Shown here piece after piece: positions 25,001 through 33,495 of a stretch of DNA of 64,000 nt; the stretch's first letter is position 1; every line of letters starts with the position of its first letter. The position numbers and the translations under genes were made by a program. The DNA is taken from contig CAYXEH010000008.1 of the NCBI GenBank assembly GCA_964463915.1, positions 11,343 to 75,342 of the forward strand, written 5' to 3'. The notes under the pieces are model-generated. The model did not search any database. It was not told where the DNA came from and was given only the letters and a program-made list of their open reading frames with translations. Origin of the DNA: PUPG01 sp964463915. GTDB taxonomy: Bacteria > Bacteroidota > Bacteroidia > Bacteroidales > UBA7960.

Positions 25001-25876
25001 AGGGTTACCGGCACCACCCCCGGCACTATACCGGTAAGGTGAATTGGTCCAGGCATAACCACTCCCGCCACGGCCTCCATTGGCAGAAGCATGCCCGGCA
25101 TTACTCGTGTTACGGGCAGCCCGCCCTCCTCCGCCACTTCCTCCGCTATAGGAAGTTCCTGCACTCCCCCGGCCAGAATAACCACTTCCGGCGGTACCCG
25201 TCCGGTTACCACCGGAAGCTCCGCCCCCGGTAGAGCGCGTTACACCATCTGCACCTGCTCGCCCGGGTCTGTATGTGGATGACCCCCCGGCACTTGCATA
25301 AACCCTGTCTCCTCCCGCCCCACCTTCCGCCGGCACAAACTCCTCATCAAACAACAGCACATTCTGCCCTTCGGAAACCGCGCCACGGGCCGTCATACTG
25401 ATGGTGCCATGGTTGACCAGCTGGCCCGGGATGTGCATATACATCCCCCGCTTACGTCCATTGGCCGTAAGGGTCACATTGGTGTACACCGTAACATCAC
25501 CGGCAAAGCGTACAAAAAGCATCCAGTCATCCTGACGGGAAGCATCGCCAAACTCCTGGTCTGTGTCAAAAAGGACATGGGAATCACTGTACTCGACCAG
25601 TTCCACTTTTGATTCATGGACACCGCCGTCCACATTGCGCCAGCGAGCCACAAAGGTTTCATATCCATTGATCTGATCGGAGGTCAGGATATCAAAAAGC
25701 GTGGCGTCGTTTCCTCCGATCACGGCATAACCCTCCGCATTGACACCCATATTGCTGACCGTACCAAAATGCTGGGCATAAACAGAAGCTGAGCCAAAGG
25801 GAGCCACCACCAGCAGACTTGCCAGGATAGCGACAAAAAAGAAAAGGCGACGGATATGTAAGTAACAGAAAAGCAT
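1..25876 (-). CDS. Giant secreted InlB-repeat / LamG / GLUG surface protein (3' end beyond window; interrupted by N gap)
   Basis: This is one reading frame from ATG at 25876 to the left edge, broken only by the 100-N gap at 5468-5567. The right part gives 6769 codons plus two bases, the left part 1822 codons, and no stop is seen. Residues 1-35 are a signal peptide with a Phe/Leu/Val-rich core ending near SVYA-QH. In order follow a Gly-rich module, InlB-type repeats (typical core GYxFxxWSDGxxxWxPD) with four inserted LamG domains, a second Gly-rich module, about 35 repeats ending in MPxxDVxLxAxF, a GLUG domain, and at least 29 divergent InlB (Flg_new_2-like) repeats. The left part reads in a different frame from the right, but only because the N run is not a multiple of three. 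InlB and LamG domains suggest binding or an extended stalk on the cell surface. A T9SS sorting domain would be expected beyond the edge but cannot be seen. An upstream ATG at 25880 is in another frame. Confidence 0.9.
5468..5567. other. Assembly gap (100 N) inside tandem repeat
   Basis: Exactly 100 N bases. The left flank ends ccgtgaaa and the right flank begins cgaacctcc. Placed end to end they rebuild the junction found intact at 5831-5849 in the next repeat copy, and restore both the reading frame and a 270-bp period. The N count therefore looks like a placeholder, and the hidden content should be zero or a whole number of repeat units. Confidence 0.95.
9330..10290 (-). other. GLUG-motif domain within the giant protein
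   Basis: After a GGTGTASDPFTIS start, the translation carries repeated GGLVGxNxG / YASGSV motifs and ends near YPFFGWQ. This is the GLUG pattern seen in bacterial surface proteins and IgA-peptidase-like adhesins, thought to form a beta-solenoid. It sits between two runs of InlB-type repeats and is the only break in the C-terminal two thirds of the visible protein. Confidence 0.8.
16270..17330 (-). repeat. Gly-rich module, copy 2 (internal duplication)
   Basis: Begins GGEDLALYDIMTS and shares FVARWRN, MLFVRF, ISMTARGA and GTGGLLVLFAH with copy 1 in the same order. The two copies lie about 2800 residues apart. The protein was therefore partly built by duplicating a large N-terminal unit, or by fusing two related proteins. 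Confidence 0.75.
18320..19705 (-). other. LamG domain 4, split by an inserted Gly-rich domain
   Basis: GHWPFNEGAGD start, LDFDAQNDEVVI and ISAWIRPRGP form the first half. YQLNVEGDEVVGHINGT, WQHVVMTYDGS, LYINGELE and IDEVRMVNRALSGEEV form the second half. Between them lie about 265 residues of Gly-rich sequence. Alignment with domain 3 places the insertion where domain 3 reads ATVAGKGTDTYLL. Confidence 0.8.
18650..19450 (-). other. Gly-rich domain inserted in LamG 4
   Basis: Begins near YIIHAFENTGEATFVAP, continues VEVLVVAGGGGG, through many GGGG runs, and ends GSGVVLVRYPKEE. This pattern is the glycine-rich domain (receptor-like Gly_rich type) common in bacterial and phage surface proteins. 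Start and end fall cleanly inside LamG 4. Confidence 0.78.
20540..21105 (-). other. LamG / concanavalin A-like domain 3
   Basis: GYWSLNDGAGN start, LSFDGGSDRVVIP, LAGWIRPSG, WQYVVMTYDGS, LYIDGDLQ and IDEVRLLSRALTEEEV. It is inserted at the same place in an InlB repeat as domains 2 and 4: after WEPEQD and before DTYQLNYVTDP. Confidence 0.82.
21950..22500 (-). other. LamG / concanavalin A-like domain 2
   Basis: HWPMEEGTGQ start, LHFDGNASLTV, LSLWVRP, WQHVVLSWDGS, VYVNGQQ and IAEVRLYDRGLSSYD. It sits within an InlB repeat: WQPEDNP precedes it, and DLYEMSYPLNPAAV, the second half of the repeat, follows it. Confidence 0.82.
23640..24250 (-). other. LamG / concanavalin A-like domain 1
   Basis: Shows the LamG_3 pattern: MGFDADQG start, GxGxNFSGNGQYI, SVQLWAK, KWYHLAFVFDG, FVDGEPV and the final MDEVKVYSRALSQDEV. 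It lies inside an InlB-type repeat, after a WTPDDFP segment and before FRYEVDHEAA. LamG domains usually bind glycans or proteins; the ligand is unknown. Confidence 0.82.
24690..25735 (-). repeat. Gly-rich N-terminal module, copy 1
   Basis: The module starts near GGNDATLFDILTS, continues through FVARWRN, a segment ending MLFVRF, and NHGTISMTARGA, then a long GGSGG-rich stretch with GTGGLLALYAH. It is a clear paralogue of the stretch at 16270-17330 in the same protein. No database family is assigned here. Glycine-rich beta-solenoid folding is a guess. Confidence 0.75.
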
Positions 25877-25937
25877 TCATTAATGGCAGTTAAACGTAGA
25901 CTCAAAGACGGAAGCCCGGGTTCCTCAACGTGGTTCT

Positions 25938-25945
25938 CAAAATTA
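25938..25945 (-). promoter_or_regulatory. Candidate Bacteroidetes -7 box of the giant gene
   Basis: On the minus strand the sequence is TAATTTTG, matching TAnnTTTG. It lies about 60 bases before the ATG at 25876. No clear -33 TTTG is seen at the usual distance. A second match, TACTTTTG, lies at 26096-26103. Confidence 0.4.
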
Positions 25946-26229
25946 AAAACCACATAGAACCAAGGCTTTACGTCAAACTGCCAAAAAAATAATTAGTATA
26001 AATATTCAATATTGTAAATTTTTTTTACACTTAATGTGTTAAATCATATCTGTTTGAGCCACACAAATTTCGCGCGCGTGTGTTCAATAATAGCACAAAA
26101 GTAAAAAAAAATTCAAATAGTCTTTTAGACTACCTATTTTTTTTATTGCATATTTTACATTTTTCATGACTTTATCACGACAGGGAAAGATCAATCGATA
26201 AAAAAATAAAGAATAAAGCCCATTATTTT

Positions 26230-26237
26230 TATATTTG
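26230..26237 (+). promoter_or_regulatory. Candidate -7 box of the surface operon
   Basis: TATATTTG matches TAnnTTTG. It overlaps the TTG at 26235 that would open the longest reading frame, so translation should begin further in, supporting the ATG at 26355. Confidence 0.45.
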
Positions 26238-26354
26238 CGAAGGTTAAAGTCCGTGAAGCATCAACCAATTCGTTGCACTGTTTTGATACCTAGTTACTTA
26301 CAGAATGTGTTAATTTTTTTTACAATCACTAGGGTCCGCAACACCTTCAGGTGG

Positions 26355-26828
26355 ATGATTATTGTATTTTTTTGGATTGGTTTTTTAGACTCCCAAAACC
26401 TCTGCGCACAGGAAGCCATTCTCCCCCTGGGCAACAACCTGGAAGGACAAGGTGGAGGGGTCAGTTACAGTATAGGCCAAATAGCCTCCCACCAGTATCA
26501 CCTTCCGGAAATTCATATATTCGAAGGAGTACAGCAGTCCTATGAATCCGTGGCTGTTGGGTTACCTCCCACCGAAACCATAAACATCCGTTACATTGTT
26601 TACCCAAACCCCACCTCGGGCATCGCCTACCTGGAAGTAAAACTGGATAAAATGAATGGTCTTCATTACCATCTGCACGATCTTAATGGAAGGGAGATTG
26701 CTTCTGCAGCAATCAGACAGCATATTTCCCTGCTTCCCACTTCATCGCTTCCACCAGGCACATACATTCTGCGCGTCAGCCAAAAGCAGCAGACCCGCAA
26801 ATTGTTTAAAATCATTAAGCATCCTTAA
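26355..26828 (+). CDS. Small exported protein with T9SS type A-like C-terminal sorting domain
   Basis: From ATG 26355 the product is 157 residues. The first 18 or so form a hydrophobic signal segment ending NLCAQ. A short region follows (GNNLEGQGGGVSYSIGQ, a pattern frequent at the N-terminus of small Bacteroidetes surface proteins). The C-terminal 80 residues carry YPNPTSG, then GTYILRV and a final KLFKIIKHP, typical of the T9SS sorting domain that directs export through the type IX system. The frame stays open upstream to a TTG at 26235, but that codon lies in a -7 box. A GTG at 26307 is an alternative start. It ends nine bases before the next gene and is likely co-transcribed. Its function is unknown; a role as a surface accessory is inference. 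Confidence 0.8.
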   Translation: MIIVFFWIGFLDSQNLCAQEAILPLGNNLEGQGGGVSYSIGQIASHQYHLPEIHIFEGVQQSYESVAVGLPPTETINIRYIVYPNPTSGIAYLEVKLDKMNGLHYHLHDLNGREIASAAIRQHISLLPTSSLPPGTYILRVSQKQQTRKLFKIIKHP

Positions 26829-26837
26829 GCGACTACT

Positions 26838-29800
26838 ATGAAGCTGATCTACGATTTGGTTTTCAATCCCGTTTTAAAACTTCGCGCACTGGCAGGTCCA
26901 GCGGTATTTGTTGCTTTTCTTACACTCATTGTCCCGGCCGTAATGGCCCAGGTACCCGAATCCATGTCTTACCAGGCAGTGGTTCGTGATACCGAAGGCC
27001 AGCTGATACGTGAAGGAGAAATTCGCATGCGGATAACCATACTCCAGGGAGACCCGGAAGGACAGGCCGTTTACAGGGAAATCCATGCATCAGAAACCAA
27101 CACCAACGGCCTGGTCAGCCTGGAAATCGGCCGGGGTGAAACCGACCAGGGCAGATTTGCCACCATCCCCTGGGCCGAAGGACCTTTTTTCCTGAAAACG
27201 GAAGTAGACCCCTCGGGAGGAAGCAATTACACCATCGCCGGGGTCAGCCAGCTGCTGAGCGTACCTTATGCCCTGCACGCCAAATCTGCAGACACTGCGG
27301 AACATGCAGCACATGCAGAATCAGCCACAGAAACCGATCCCATCTTTTCTGCCTGGAACCGTTCTGAAGGAATTCGCATACGGGCAAACCAGATCCGTAA
27401 TATGCCCCCCTTTCTTCTTAATATTGAGGATGAGTCCATCGGGGAACTCAGAGATGTCTTTATAAGCAACCCCGGGGCCGGCCAAATCCTGCTATATGAT
27501 CCGGAACAAGATGGATGGGTGGTTTCTGACGTAGAAAGAGAAGAGGTTGATCCCACCTGGTTTGGATCCCCAAATACAGATTCTTATATATCGAGATCAG
27601 GAAATGTGGGTTTAGGTATTACGGAACCGAATGCACTGCTTCACCTGGCAGGCGAAGGGCACGAACGGCTGATGTTGGCGGGAGATGTCTTTACCCTGCT
27701 GCCGGGTGGCGAAACCGGCATTGGCACCACCCAGCCGATGGCTCAGTTACACACCACGGGCACGGTGCGTTTTGCCAATTATACCAACGGTTTTTTGATG
27801 GTGGATGAAGAAGGTAATCTTGATACAGGCCTGGGAGAAGTTTTGTTCGACGCAGGCCATGGATTGAACTGGGAAGAAACAACCCTTCACAGCACCTGGA
27901 CCCAGGATGGTAACCATATTTTTCACAATACACCGGGCAATGTAGGTATCGGGACCGATGCTCCGGAAGGCCTGCTGCATGTAAAAGGAAATGAAACCCT
28001 TACAGGCAGTGTTCTTTTTCAGGGAACCTTCGATGAGACGCTTCCACTCCCTGTTTCAGGCCACGGAAGCCGCATGATGTGGATTCCGGAAAGGGCTGCA
28101 TTCCGTGCCGGAAGGGTCGATGACAATCAATGGGATGACAGTTCCGTAGGGGCCCATTCATTTGCCACAGGCTCCAATACCATTGCGTCTGGCGGTTTCG
28201 CGGTCGCAATGGGAGACCAAACCTCCGCCTTAGGCGATTTCTCTACGGCCATGGGAAGCCTGTCAACCGCTTCGGGGATGCATGCCGTTGCACTGGGCAG
28301 CCAGTCAACGGCTTCCGGTGATATTTCCACCGCCATGGGTGACCAAACCCTCGCCTCAGGAAATTTCGCTACCGCCCTGGGAAGCCTGACAACTGCCTCA
28401 GGGGAGTATTCCCTCGCATTGGGCAACCAATCAATGGCTTCCGGTGACAATGCCACCGCCATGGGCTACCAAACCCTCGCCTCAGGAAATTTCGCTACTG
28501 CCTTGGGATACGATGCCATTGCATCCGGGGACTTTGCAACTGCCCTCGGGGAAGAAACCACTGCCGCAGGAATGGCAGCAATGGCATGGGGCACCTCTAC
28601 CATCGCAAGTAAAGAACATACAACTTCCTGGGGATTAAACACTGAAGCATCCTCTACCGGGGCTACGGCCTGGGGAAGCAATGCCCGTGCAGAGGGCCAT
28701 TACAGTACCGCCTGGGGAACCTCCACCAGCGCAAGTGCGGAGCATGCAACGTCTTGGGGTTCAAATACCGGGGCATCTTCCACCGGGGCCACATCATGGG
28801 GAAATATCACCATTTCGGAGGGTCACTACAGCACCGCATGGGGGGTCCAGGCAACCGCCTCCGGAACAGCTGCCACAAGCTGGGGAATGAATACCCAGGC
28901 TGAGGGCGATTACGCCACGGCTTTCGGCGAAGAAACCACTGTATCCGGTAACTTTGCAACGGCCTTCGGAAGACAGACCAACGCCGAGGGTGATTATACA
29001 ACGGCGTGGGGGGAAAACACCCATGCCGAAGGAAGCTTTGCCACTGCCTGGGGAGAAAGCACCCACGCCCGGGGGGATTTCGCCACGGCTTTCGGACATT
29101 CAACCCTGGCGGAAGGACGACATGCCGTGGCATGGGGGCGCGATAATACAGCCCCCTCAGCTTACGAAACGGTAATAGGCCGGTTCAATACAGCCTACAC
29201 CCCCGAAAACACCGAAGAATGGAACCCCGCCGACCGGCTGTTTGTCATCGGCACAGGAGAAGACAGCGAAAACCGCCACAATGCCCTTACAATCTTAAAA
29301 AATGGCCACATAGGCGTCGGCACCGACAGCCCGGAAGCTCAACTTCATACCGACGGCACAGTCCGCCTGGCCAATTATGCGAATGGATACCTCAGGGTAG
29401 ATGAAGAGGGGAACCTCGGTACCGGCCTGGGTCCGGAACTGTTTGACGCCGGAGAAGGGCTCAGCTGGGAGGAAACCACCCTGCACAGCCCATGGAGTGA
29501 ATACCAGGGAGATATATTTGCCAACAATCCCGGTTATACCGGCATCGGCACCTCTTCCCCCACCGCATTGCTGCACCTTTCTGGCGCAGATAACCCCGAC
29601 CCACTGCTATTGGTGGAGATTCGCAGCGAAGAAAATGAAGATGCCCCACTCACCGCTATGGCAATAATGCCCGACGGCAAAACAGGGCTTGGCATACCAG
29701 CGCCGGAAACCCAGCTCCACCTCAGTGAAGACCTGCAGGTAGACGGATCTGTCCGGGTGAAAGAAGATACAGAGCTGGAAGGAGAGCTGACGCTCAGCGC

Positions 29801-31595
29801 GTTGAAAGATGGATTTTTACAGGTTGATGCCGAAGGAAGGACCACCACACGGCAACCCGACTGGGATGCCGGGCCCGGCAGTGGAAGAGATATCCTGAAC
29901 AAACCCACCCAAATCAGCGACTTTGAGATGAATGCGGCCAACCACAATATTCATAATATTGCCGACCCCGTGAATGCCCAGGATGCAGCCACCAAGGCTT
30001 ATGTGGACGCTATCAAGGAAAGCATTTACAGTGAACTGCTCAATGCCGGACTCAATGCCATCGTGAAAGACATTGAGGGGAATGCCTACCAGACGGTAAA
30101 AATCGGCACCCAGGTTTGGATGGCTGAAAACCTGCGAACCACCACTTATAGCGACGGAAGGGCGATCACCCAAAGATCGGGCGACCTGGCATGGGAAACC
30201 GCTACCTCTGGTGGTTATACCTGGTATAACGACAACCCATCTGTGAACCGGGAACATTACGGTGCCCTTTATAACTGGTACACCATTACTGATCCTTCCG
30301 GGCTTTGTCCCGAAGGTTGGCGGGTGCCGACCGATGAAGACTTTGAAGTGCTGGCCGTACATTTGGGAGGAGATGCTGAAGCCGGGGGCAAACTCAAAGA
30401 AACAGGTACTGAACTGTGGACCACGCCCAATGACGGGGCCACCAATGAGGCCGGATTCAATGGACGCCCCGGCGGACGAAGAAACCCATATGCCAATTAT
30501 CTGGATGATTCAGATTATGCTTACTGGTGGTCCGCTACTCCCCATGAAACACAGGAAGGTGAGGCCCTTGCCCGCCGCCTCAATTACAATGATACAGAAT
30601 TCACTCCCATTGAGATGTCAGCGCGTAACGGCATGAGTGTCAGATGTATACGTGAAGAAGAAGAGCAGATCAGCCGGGCTATAATCAGTACGGATGTCAT
30701 CGGAGACATTACCAGGGAATCCGCCAAAGGAGGAGGTCACATCTCAAGCGACGGCGGAAGCACGGTGACGGCTTTCGGAATATGCTGGAACACCACCGGC
30801 TACCCCACCGTGGAAAACAATGACGGCTTTACCACTGATGGCAATGGGACCGGCAGTTTTGAAAGCCAGCTGGGAACGCTGCATCCAAACACCACCTATT
30901 ACGTACGCGCCTATGCCACCAACGAGGCAGGCACCAACTATGGGGAACAGGTCAGTTTCACCACCCTGAGCATCAATCCTTGCGCGGGCCTTGAAACCAT
31001 CACTGATGCCGACGGCAATCAATACAACACCATCCAAATGACAGACGAACGATGCTGGATGGCGGAGAACCTGCGAACCACCGTCTACAAAAACGGCGAC
31101 CCACTGGAATTTTACGGTGAAGACCACATGTCCTGGACAGAAGCCGGGGAAGGCGCTTATGCCTGGTATGGCAATGACCCGAACGGTGCAGACTTATATG
31201 GTGCACTCTACAACTGGTACGCCGTAGAGGACTCCCGTGGTCTCTGTCCGGAAGGATGGCGGGTACCCACCGATGACGAATGGGAGAACCTGGTCAGCGA
31301 ATTGGGCGGCAGCACATTGGCCGGTGGCAAGTTGAAAGAAAGCGGCACCATCCGATGGCAGCACCCCAACGAGGGAGCTACCAATGAAAGTGGATTCACT
31401 GCCAGACCGGGAGGCATTCGCAATGAAGATGGCAACTACATTTACACCGGGCAACGGGCGGCATTCTGGAGCAGTTCCCCGCCGGGCGACCACAAAGCAT
31501 GGAGCCGCATTCTCTACCATAACAGCGCGGAGAGTGCCCGGAACAACGAACTGAAAGAAAGGGGATTCAGCATCCGCTGCATCAAGGTTGATTAG
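26838..31595 (+). CDS. YadA-head / FISUMP mosaic surface protein, 1585 aa
   Basis: A long signal segment ends near VMAQ at residue 38. Residues 40-155 match the N-terminal unit common in Bacteroidetes tail-fibre-like surface proteins (MSYQAVVRDTEGQLI through LLSVPYALHAKSA). Next come GIGTxxPxAxLH fibre repeats, 23 units of a 14-residue YadA/Hep_Hag head repeat (core TAxGxxTxASGxxA, many as AWG or SWG), and a second GVGTDSPEAQLH block that closely repeats the first. A fibre-like NAQDAATKAYVD segment follows. The end has two FISUMP domains (VWMAENLRTT, GALYNWY, GLCPEGWRVPTD, NGMSVRCI), near 1080-1275 and 1390-1585, with a fibronectin-like piece between them. No YadA beta-barrel anchor and no T9SS domain is seen. 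Likely a trimeric adhesive fibre; how it is anchored is unknown. Confidence 0.85.
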   Translation: MKLIYDLVFNPVLKLRALAGPAVFVAFLTLIVPAVMAQVPESMSYQAVVRDTEGQLIREGEIRMRITILQGDPEGQAVYREIHASETNTNGLVSLEIGRGETDQGRFATIPWAEGPFFLKTEVDPSGGSNYTIAGVSQLLSVPYALHAKSADTAEHAAHAESATETDPIFSAWNRSEGIRIRANQIRNMPPFLLNIEDESIGELRDVFISNPGAGQILLYDPEQDGWVVSDVEREEVDPTWFGSPNTDSYISRSGNVGLGITEPNALLHLAGEGHERLMLAGDVFTLLPGGETGIGTTQPMAQLHTTGTVRFANYTNGFLMVDEEGNLDTGLGEVLFDAGHGLNWEETTLHSTWTQDGNHIFHNTPGNVGIGTDAPEGLLHVKGNETLTGSVLFQGTFDETLPLPVSGHGSRMMWIPERAAFRAGRVDDNQWDDSSVGAHSFATGSNTIASGGFAVAMGDQTSALGDFSTAMGSLSTASGMHAVALGSQSTASGDISTAMGDQTLASGNFATALGSLTTASGEYSLALGNQSMASGDNATAMGYQTLASGNFATALGYDAIASGDFATALGEETTAAGMAAMAWGTSTIASKEHTTSWGLNTEASSTGATAWGSNARAEGHYSTAWGTSTSASAEHATSWGSNTGASSTGATSWGNITISEGHYSTAWGVQATASGTAATSWGMNTQAEGDYATAFGEETTVSGNFATAFGRQTNAEGDYTTAWGENTHAEGSFATAWGESTHARGDFATAFGHSTLAEGRHAVAWGRDNTAPSAYETVIGRFNTAYTPENTEEWNPADRLFVIGTGEDSENRHNALTILKNGHIGVGTDSPEAQLHTDGTVRLANYANGYLRVDEEGNLGTGLGPELFDAGEGLSWEETTLHSPWSEYQGDIFANNPGYTGIGTSSPTALLHLSGADNPDPLLLVEIRSEENEDAPLTAMAIMPDGKTGLGIPAPETQLHLSEDLQVDGSVRVKEDTELEGELTLSALKDGFLQVDAEGRTTTRQPDWDAGPGSGRDILNKPTQISDFEMNAANHNIHNIADPVNAQDAATKAYVDAIKESIYSELLNAGLNAIVKDIEGNAYQTVKIGTQVWMAENLRTTTYSDGRAITQRSGDLAWETATSGGYTWYNDNPSVNREHYGALYNWYTITDPSGLCPEGWRVPTDEDFEVLAVHLGGDAEAGGKLKETGTELWTTPNDGATNEAGFNGRPGGRRNPYANYLDDSDYAYWWSATPHETQEGEALARRLNYNDTEFTPIEMSARNGMSVRCIREEEEQISRAIISTDVIGDITRESAKGGGHISSDGGSTVTAFGICWNTTGYPTVENNDGFTTDGNGTGSFESQLGTLHPNTTYYVRAYATNEAGTNYGEQVSFTTLSINPCAGLETITDADGNQYNTIQMTDERCWMAENLRTTVYKNGDPLEFYGEDHMSWTEAGEGAYAWYGNDPNGADLYGALYNWYAVEDSRGLCPEGWRVPTDDEWENLVSELGGSTLAGGKLKESGTIRWQHPNEGATNESGFTARPGGIRNEDGNYIYTGQRAAFWSSSPPGDHKAWSRILYHNSAESARNNELKERGFSIRCIKVD
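28161..29126 (+). repeat. 23 x 42-bp (14-residue) YadA head repeats
   Basis: Twenty-three units of exactly 42 bases can be laid end to end from FATGSNTIASGGFA to HSTLAEGRHA. The first ten carry MG/LG at positions 3-4. From unit 11 on the pattern switches to WG or FG. This matches the left-handed beta-roll of YadA-like heads, which assemble as trimers. Confidence 0.85.
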
Positions 31596-31683
31596 ACGAC
31601 CTGTATGCCTGGCGGAAAGCATTTATACAACAACCGTATTCCTGGGAGATTCGGATTGGCAGTGGAATTTGGCTATCCGGGCA

Positions 31684-33495
31684 TTACATTCGCTCCGGTA
31701 CCTGAATTCCCAGCAAGCCCATGCCATTACGGATTGTAGTGGCTGTAAGCTGGGAGAGACATACACGAAAATCACTGATGTCGCGCGAAGGTTCATTCAA
31801 TATAGAATGGTTATGGTAAAACTGGTTGAACTCCCGGGCCAGTTCATACACATAGTTGGCCATTCGCGCGGGGCTCATTTCCCTTGCAGCTTCCTCTACC
31901 ACCGCGGGAAATTCGTACAAAGTTGTCAGCAATTGCTTCTCTTTTTCCTGCAAGGGAACCGGACCAAAAGCATTTCTGGCCGCTGAAACTCTTTCTTCCC
32001 CGGCACTGCGCAACACCGAGCGGATACGGGCATGGGTATATTGAATAAAAGGGCCGGTGTTCCCGTTAAAATCAATGGACTCTTCCGGATTGAACAACAT
32101 ATTCTTTTTGGGATCCACTTTCAGGATAAAATATTTCAGCGCACCCAGTCCGATAATGTGGTAGAGTTCTTTTTTTTCAGTCTCACTGAAATCCTGTGTT
32201 TTCCCCAGCTCCTCTGTCATACGCCGGGCCGTGGCCTCCATCTCGTCCATCAGGTCATCGGCATCCACCACCGTGCCTTCACGCGATTTCATTTTCCCTT
32301 CAGGTAACTCTACCATGCCGTAGCTCAGGTGATAAATGGCATCGGCATAAGGCTTATCCAGCTTGTGCAGCACCTTTTTCAGCACGTTAAAATGGTGGTT
32401 TTGTTCATTGCCAACCACGTAAACCATCCGTTCCGGGTGGAAATCATCATAGCGCAGCTGGGCAGTACCAATATCCTGGGTCATATATACGGATGTACCG
32501 TCTGCCCGCAGCAACAACTTGTCGTCCAGCTTTTCGCTTTGCAGGTCAGCCCAGACCGACCCGTCCTCCTTCCGGTACAAAGCCTTCTGCTGCAACCCTT
32601 CCAGTACGGTCTTCTTACCAAGGAGATAGGTATCCGACTCATAATAGATCTTGTCAAAATCCACTCCCATGCGGCGATAGGTGGCATCAAAGCCTTCATA
32701 GACCCATCCATTCATCTGTTTCCAGACATTTACCACCTCCGGGTCACCAGACTCCCACCGCTGCAGCAGTTCCTGGGCTTCCTTCATCAGTGGAGCCTGC
32801 TTTCGGGCGTCTTCCTCACTGAGCAAGCTGTTTTCCATAAGCTCACTGACCTGGGCACGGAGCTTACGCTCAAACAACACATAGTAATCGCCAACCAGTT
32901 TGTCGCCCTTTTTGCCGGAGCTTTCAGGGGTCGTCCCGTTGCCGAACCGCATCCAGGCAAGCATCGACTTACAGATATGTATCCCCCTGTCGTTCACAAG
33001 ATTCACCTTTACAACCTCACGGCCGGCACCCTGCAGCAGGCAGGAAACAGAATACCCCAGTAAATTGTTGCGCACATGCCCCAGGTGAAGAGGTTTGTTG
33101 GTATTAGGCGAAGAAAACTCCACCACCACCGGCCCCTCATGCGTTGATCCTGAGGACGCATCCGGCTTCTCAAGACCAAAATCAGGGTCGTTGGTACGTT
33201 CCCTTATAAAACCCAACCAGTAATCGTTGCTGAGGGAAAGGTTCAGAAAGCCTTTGACTACATTATATTGTTCGACCTCATCCAGCCTCTCCACCAGCAA
33301 CTCACCAATAAAGCGGGCCGTATCTTCCGGTGAACGACGCATCAGCTTCACAAAAGGAAAAACCACCAATGTAAGGTCGCCTTCGAAATCTTTTCTCGTT
33401 CTTTGCAGCACCACTTGCCCGGGCTTTATTACCTGACCCGACAATTCACTGATGGAAGCTTCCACAATCCGGGCAATCCGGTTTTCAACATTCAT
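31684..33495 (-). CDS. argS: Arginyl-tRNA synthetase
   Basis: Cytoplasmic class I enzyme that charges tRNA-Arg with arginine. The 603 residues show the N-terminal Arg-specific (Add-1) region with FPFVKLMRR, the ATP-binding HIGH motif as HLGH (about residue 137, in SPNTNKPLHLGH), and the KMSKS-like KMKSREGT near residue 375. A C-terminal DALR anticodon-binding region contains NTGPFIQYTHAR and ends MGLLGIQVPERM. The length is slightly above the usual 560-590. It starts at ATG 33495 with a -7 box 24-31 bases upstream. It is convergent with the FISUMP gene, with 88 bases between. Confidence 0.97.
   Translation of the reverse strand: MNVENRIARIVEASISELSGQVIKPGQVVLQRTRKDFEGDLTLVVFPFVKLMRRSPEDTARFIGELLVERLDEVEQYNVVKGFLNLSLSNDYWLGFIRERTNDPDFGLEKPDASSGSTHEGPVVVEFSSPNTNKPLHLGHVRNNLLGYSVSCLLQGAGREVVKVNLVNDRGIHICKSMLAWMRFGNGTTPESSGKKGDKLVGDYYVLFERKLRAQVSELMENSLLSEEDARKQAPLMKEAQELLQRWESGDPEVVNVWKQMNGWVYEGFDATYRRMGVDFDKIYYESDTYLLGKKTVLEGLQQKALYRKEDGSVWADLQSEKLDDKLLLRADGTSVYMTQDIGTAQLRYDDFHPERMVYVVGNEQNHHFNVLKKVLHKLDKPYADAIYHLSYGMVELPEGKMKSREGTVVDADDLMDEMEATARRMTEELGKTQDFSETEKKELYHIIGLGALKYFILKVDPKKNMLFNPEESIDFNGNTGPFIQYTHARIRSVLRSAGEERVSAARNAFGPVPLQEKEKQLLTTLYEFPAVVEEAAREMSPARMANYVYELAREFNQFYHNHSILNEPSRDISDFRVCLSQLTATTIRNGMGLLGIQVPERM

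Larger units (their letters stand above)
25877..26354. other. AT-rich divergent intergenic region
   Basis: The 478 bases between the giant gene and the T9SS-domain gene are strongly A/T-rich with poly-A and poly-T runs. They hold candidate -7 boxes for both directions and no convincing gene. Both flanking operons encode surface proteins, so shared control is possible. Confidence 0.7.

Noticed and set aside
26235..26354. N-terminal extension of the T9SS-domain gene starting at TTG 26235
   Set aside because: The TTG lies within a TATATTTG -7 box and no signal peptide would be at the N-terminus. ATG 26355 begins a proper signal segment.
28000..29133. Minus-strand frames opposite the YadA repeats
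   Set aside because: Low-complexity Pro/Ala/Ser shadows of the 42-bp repeats.
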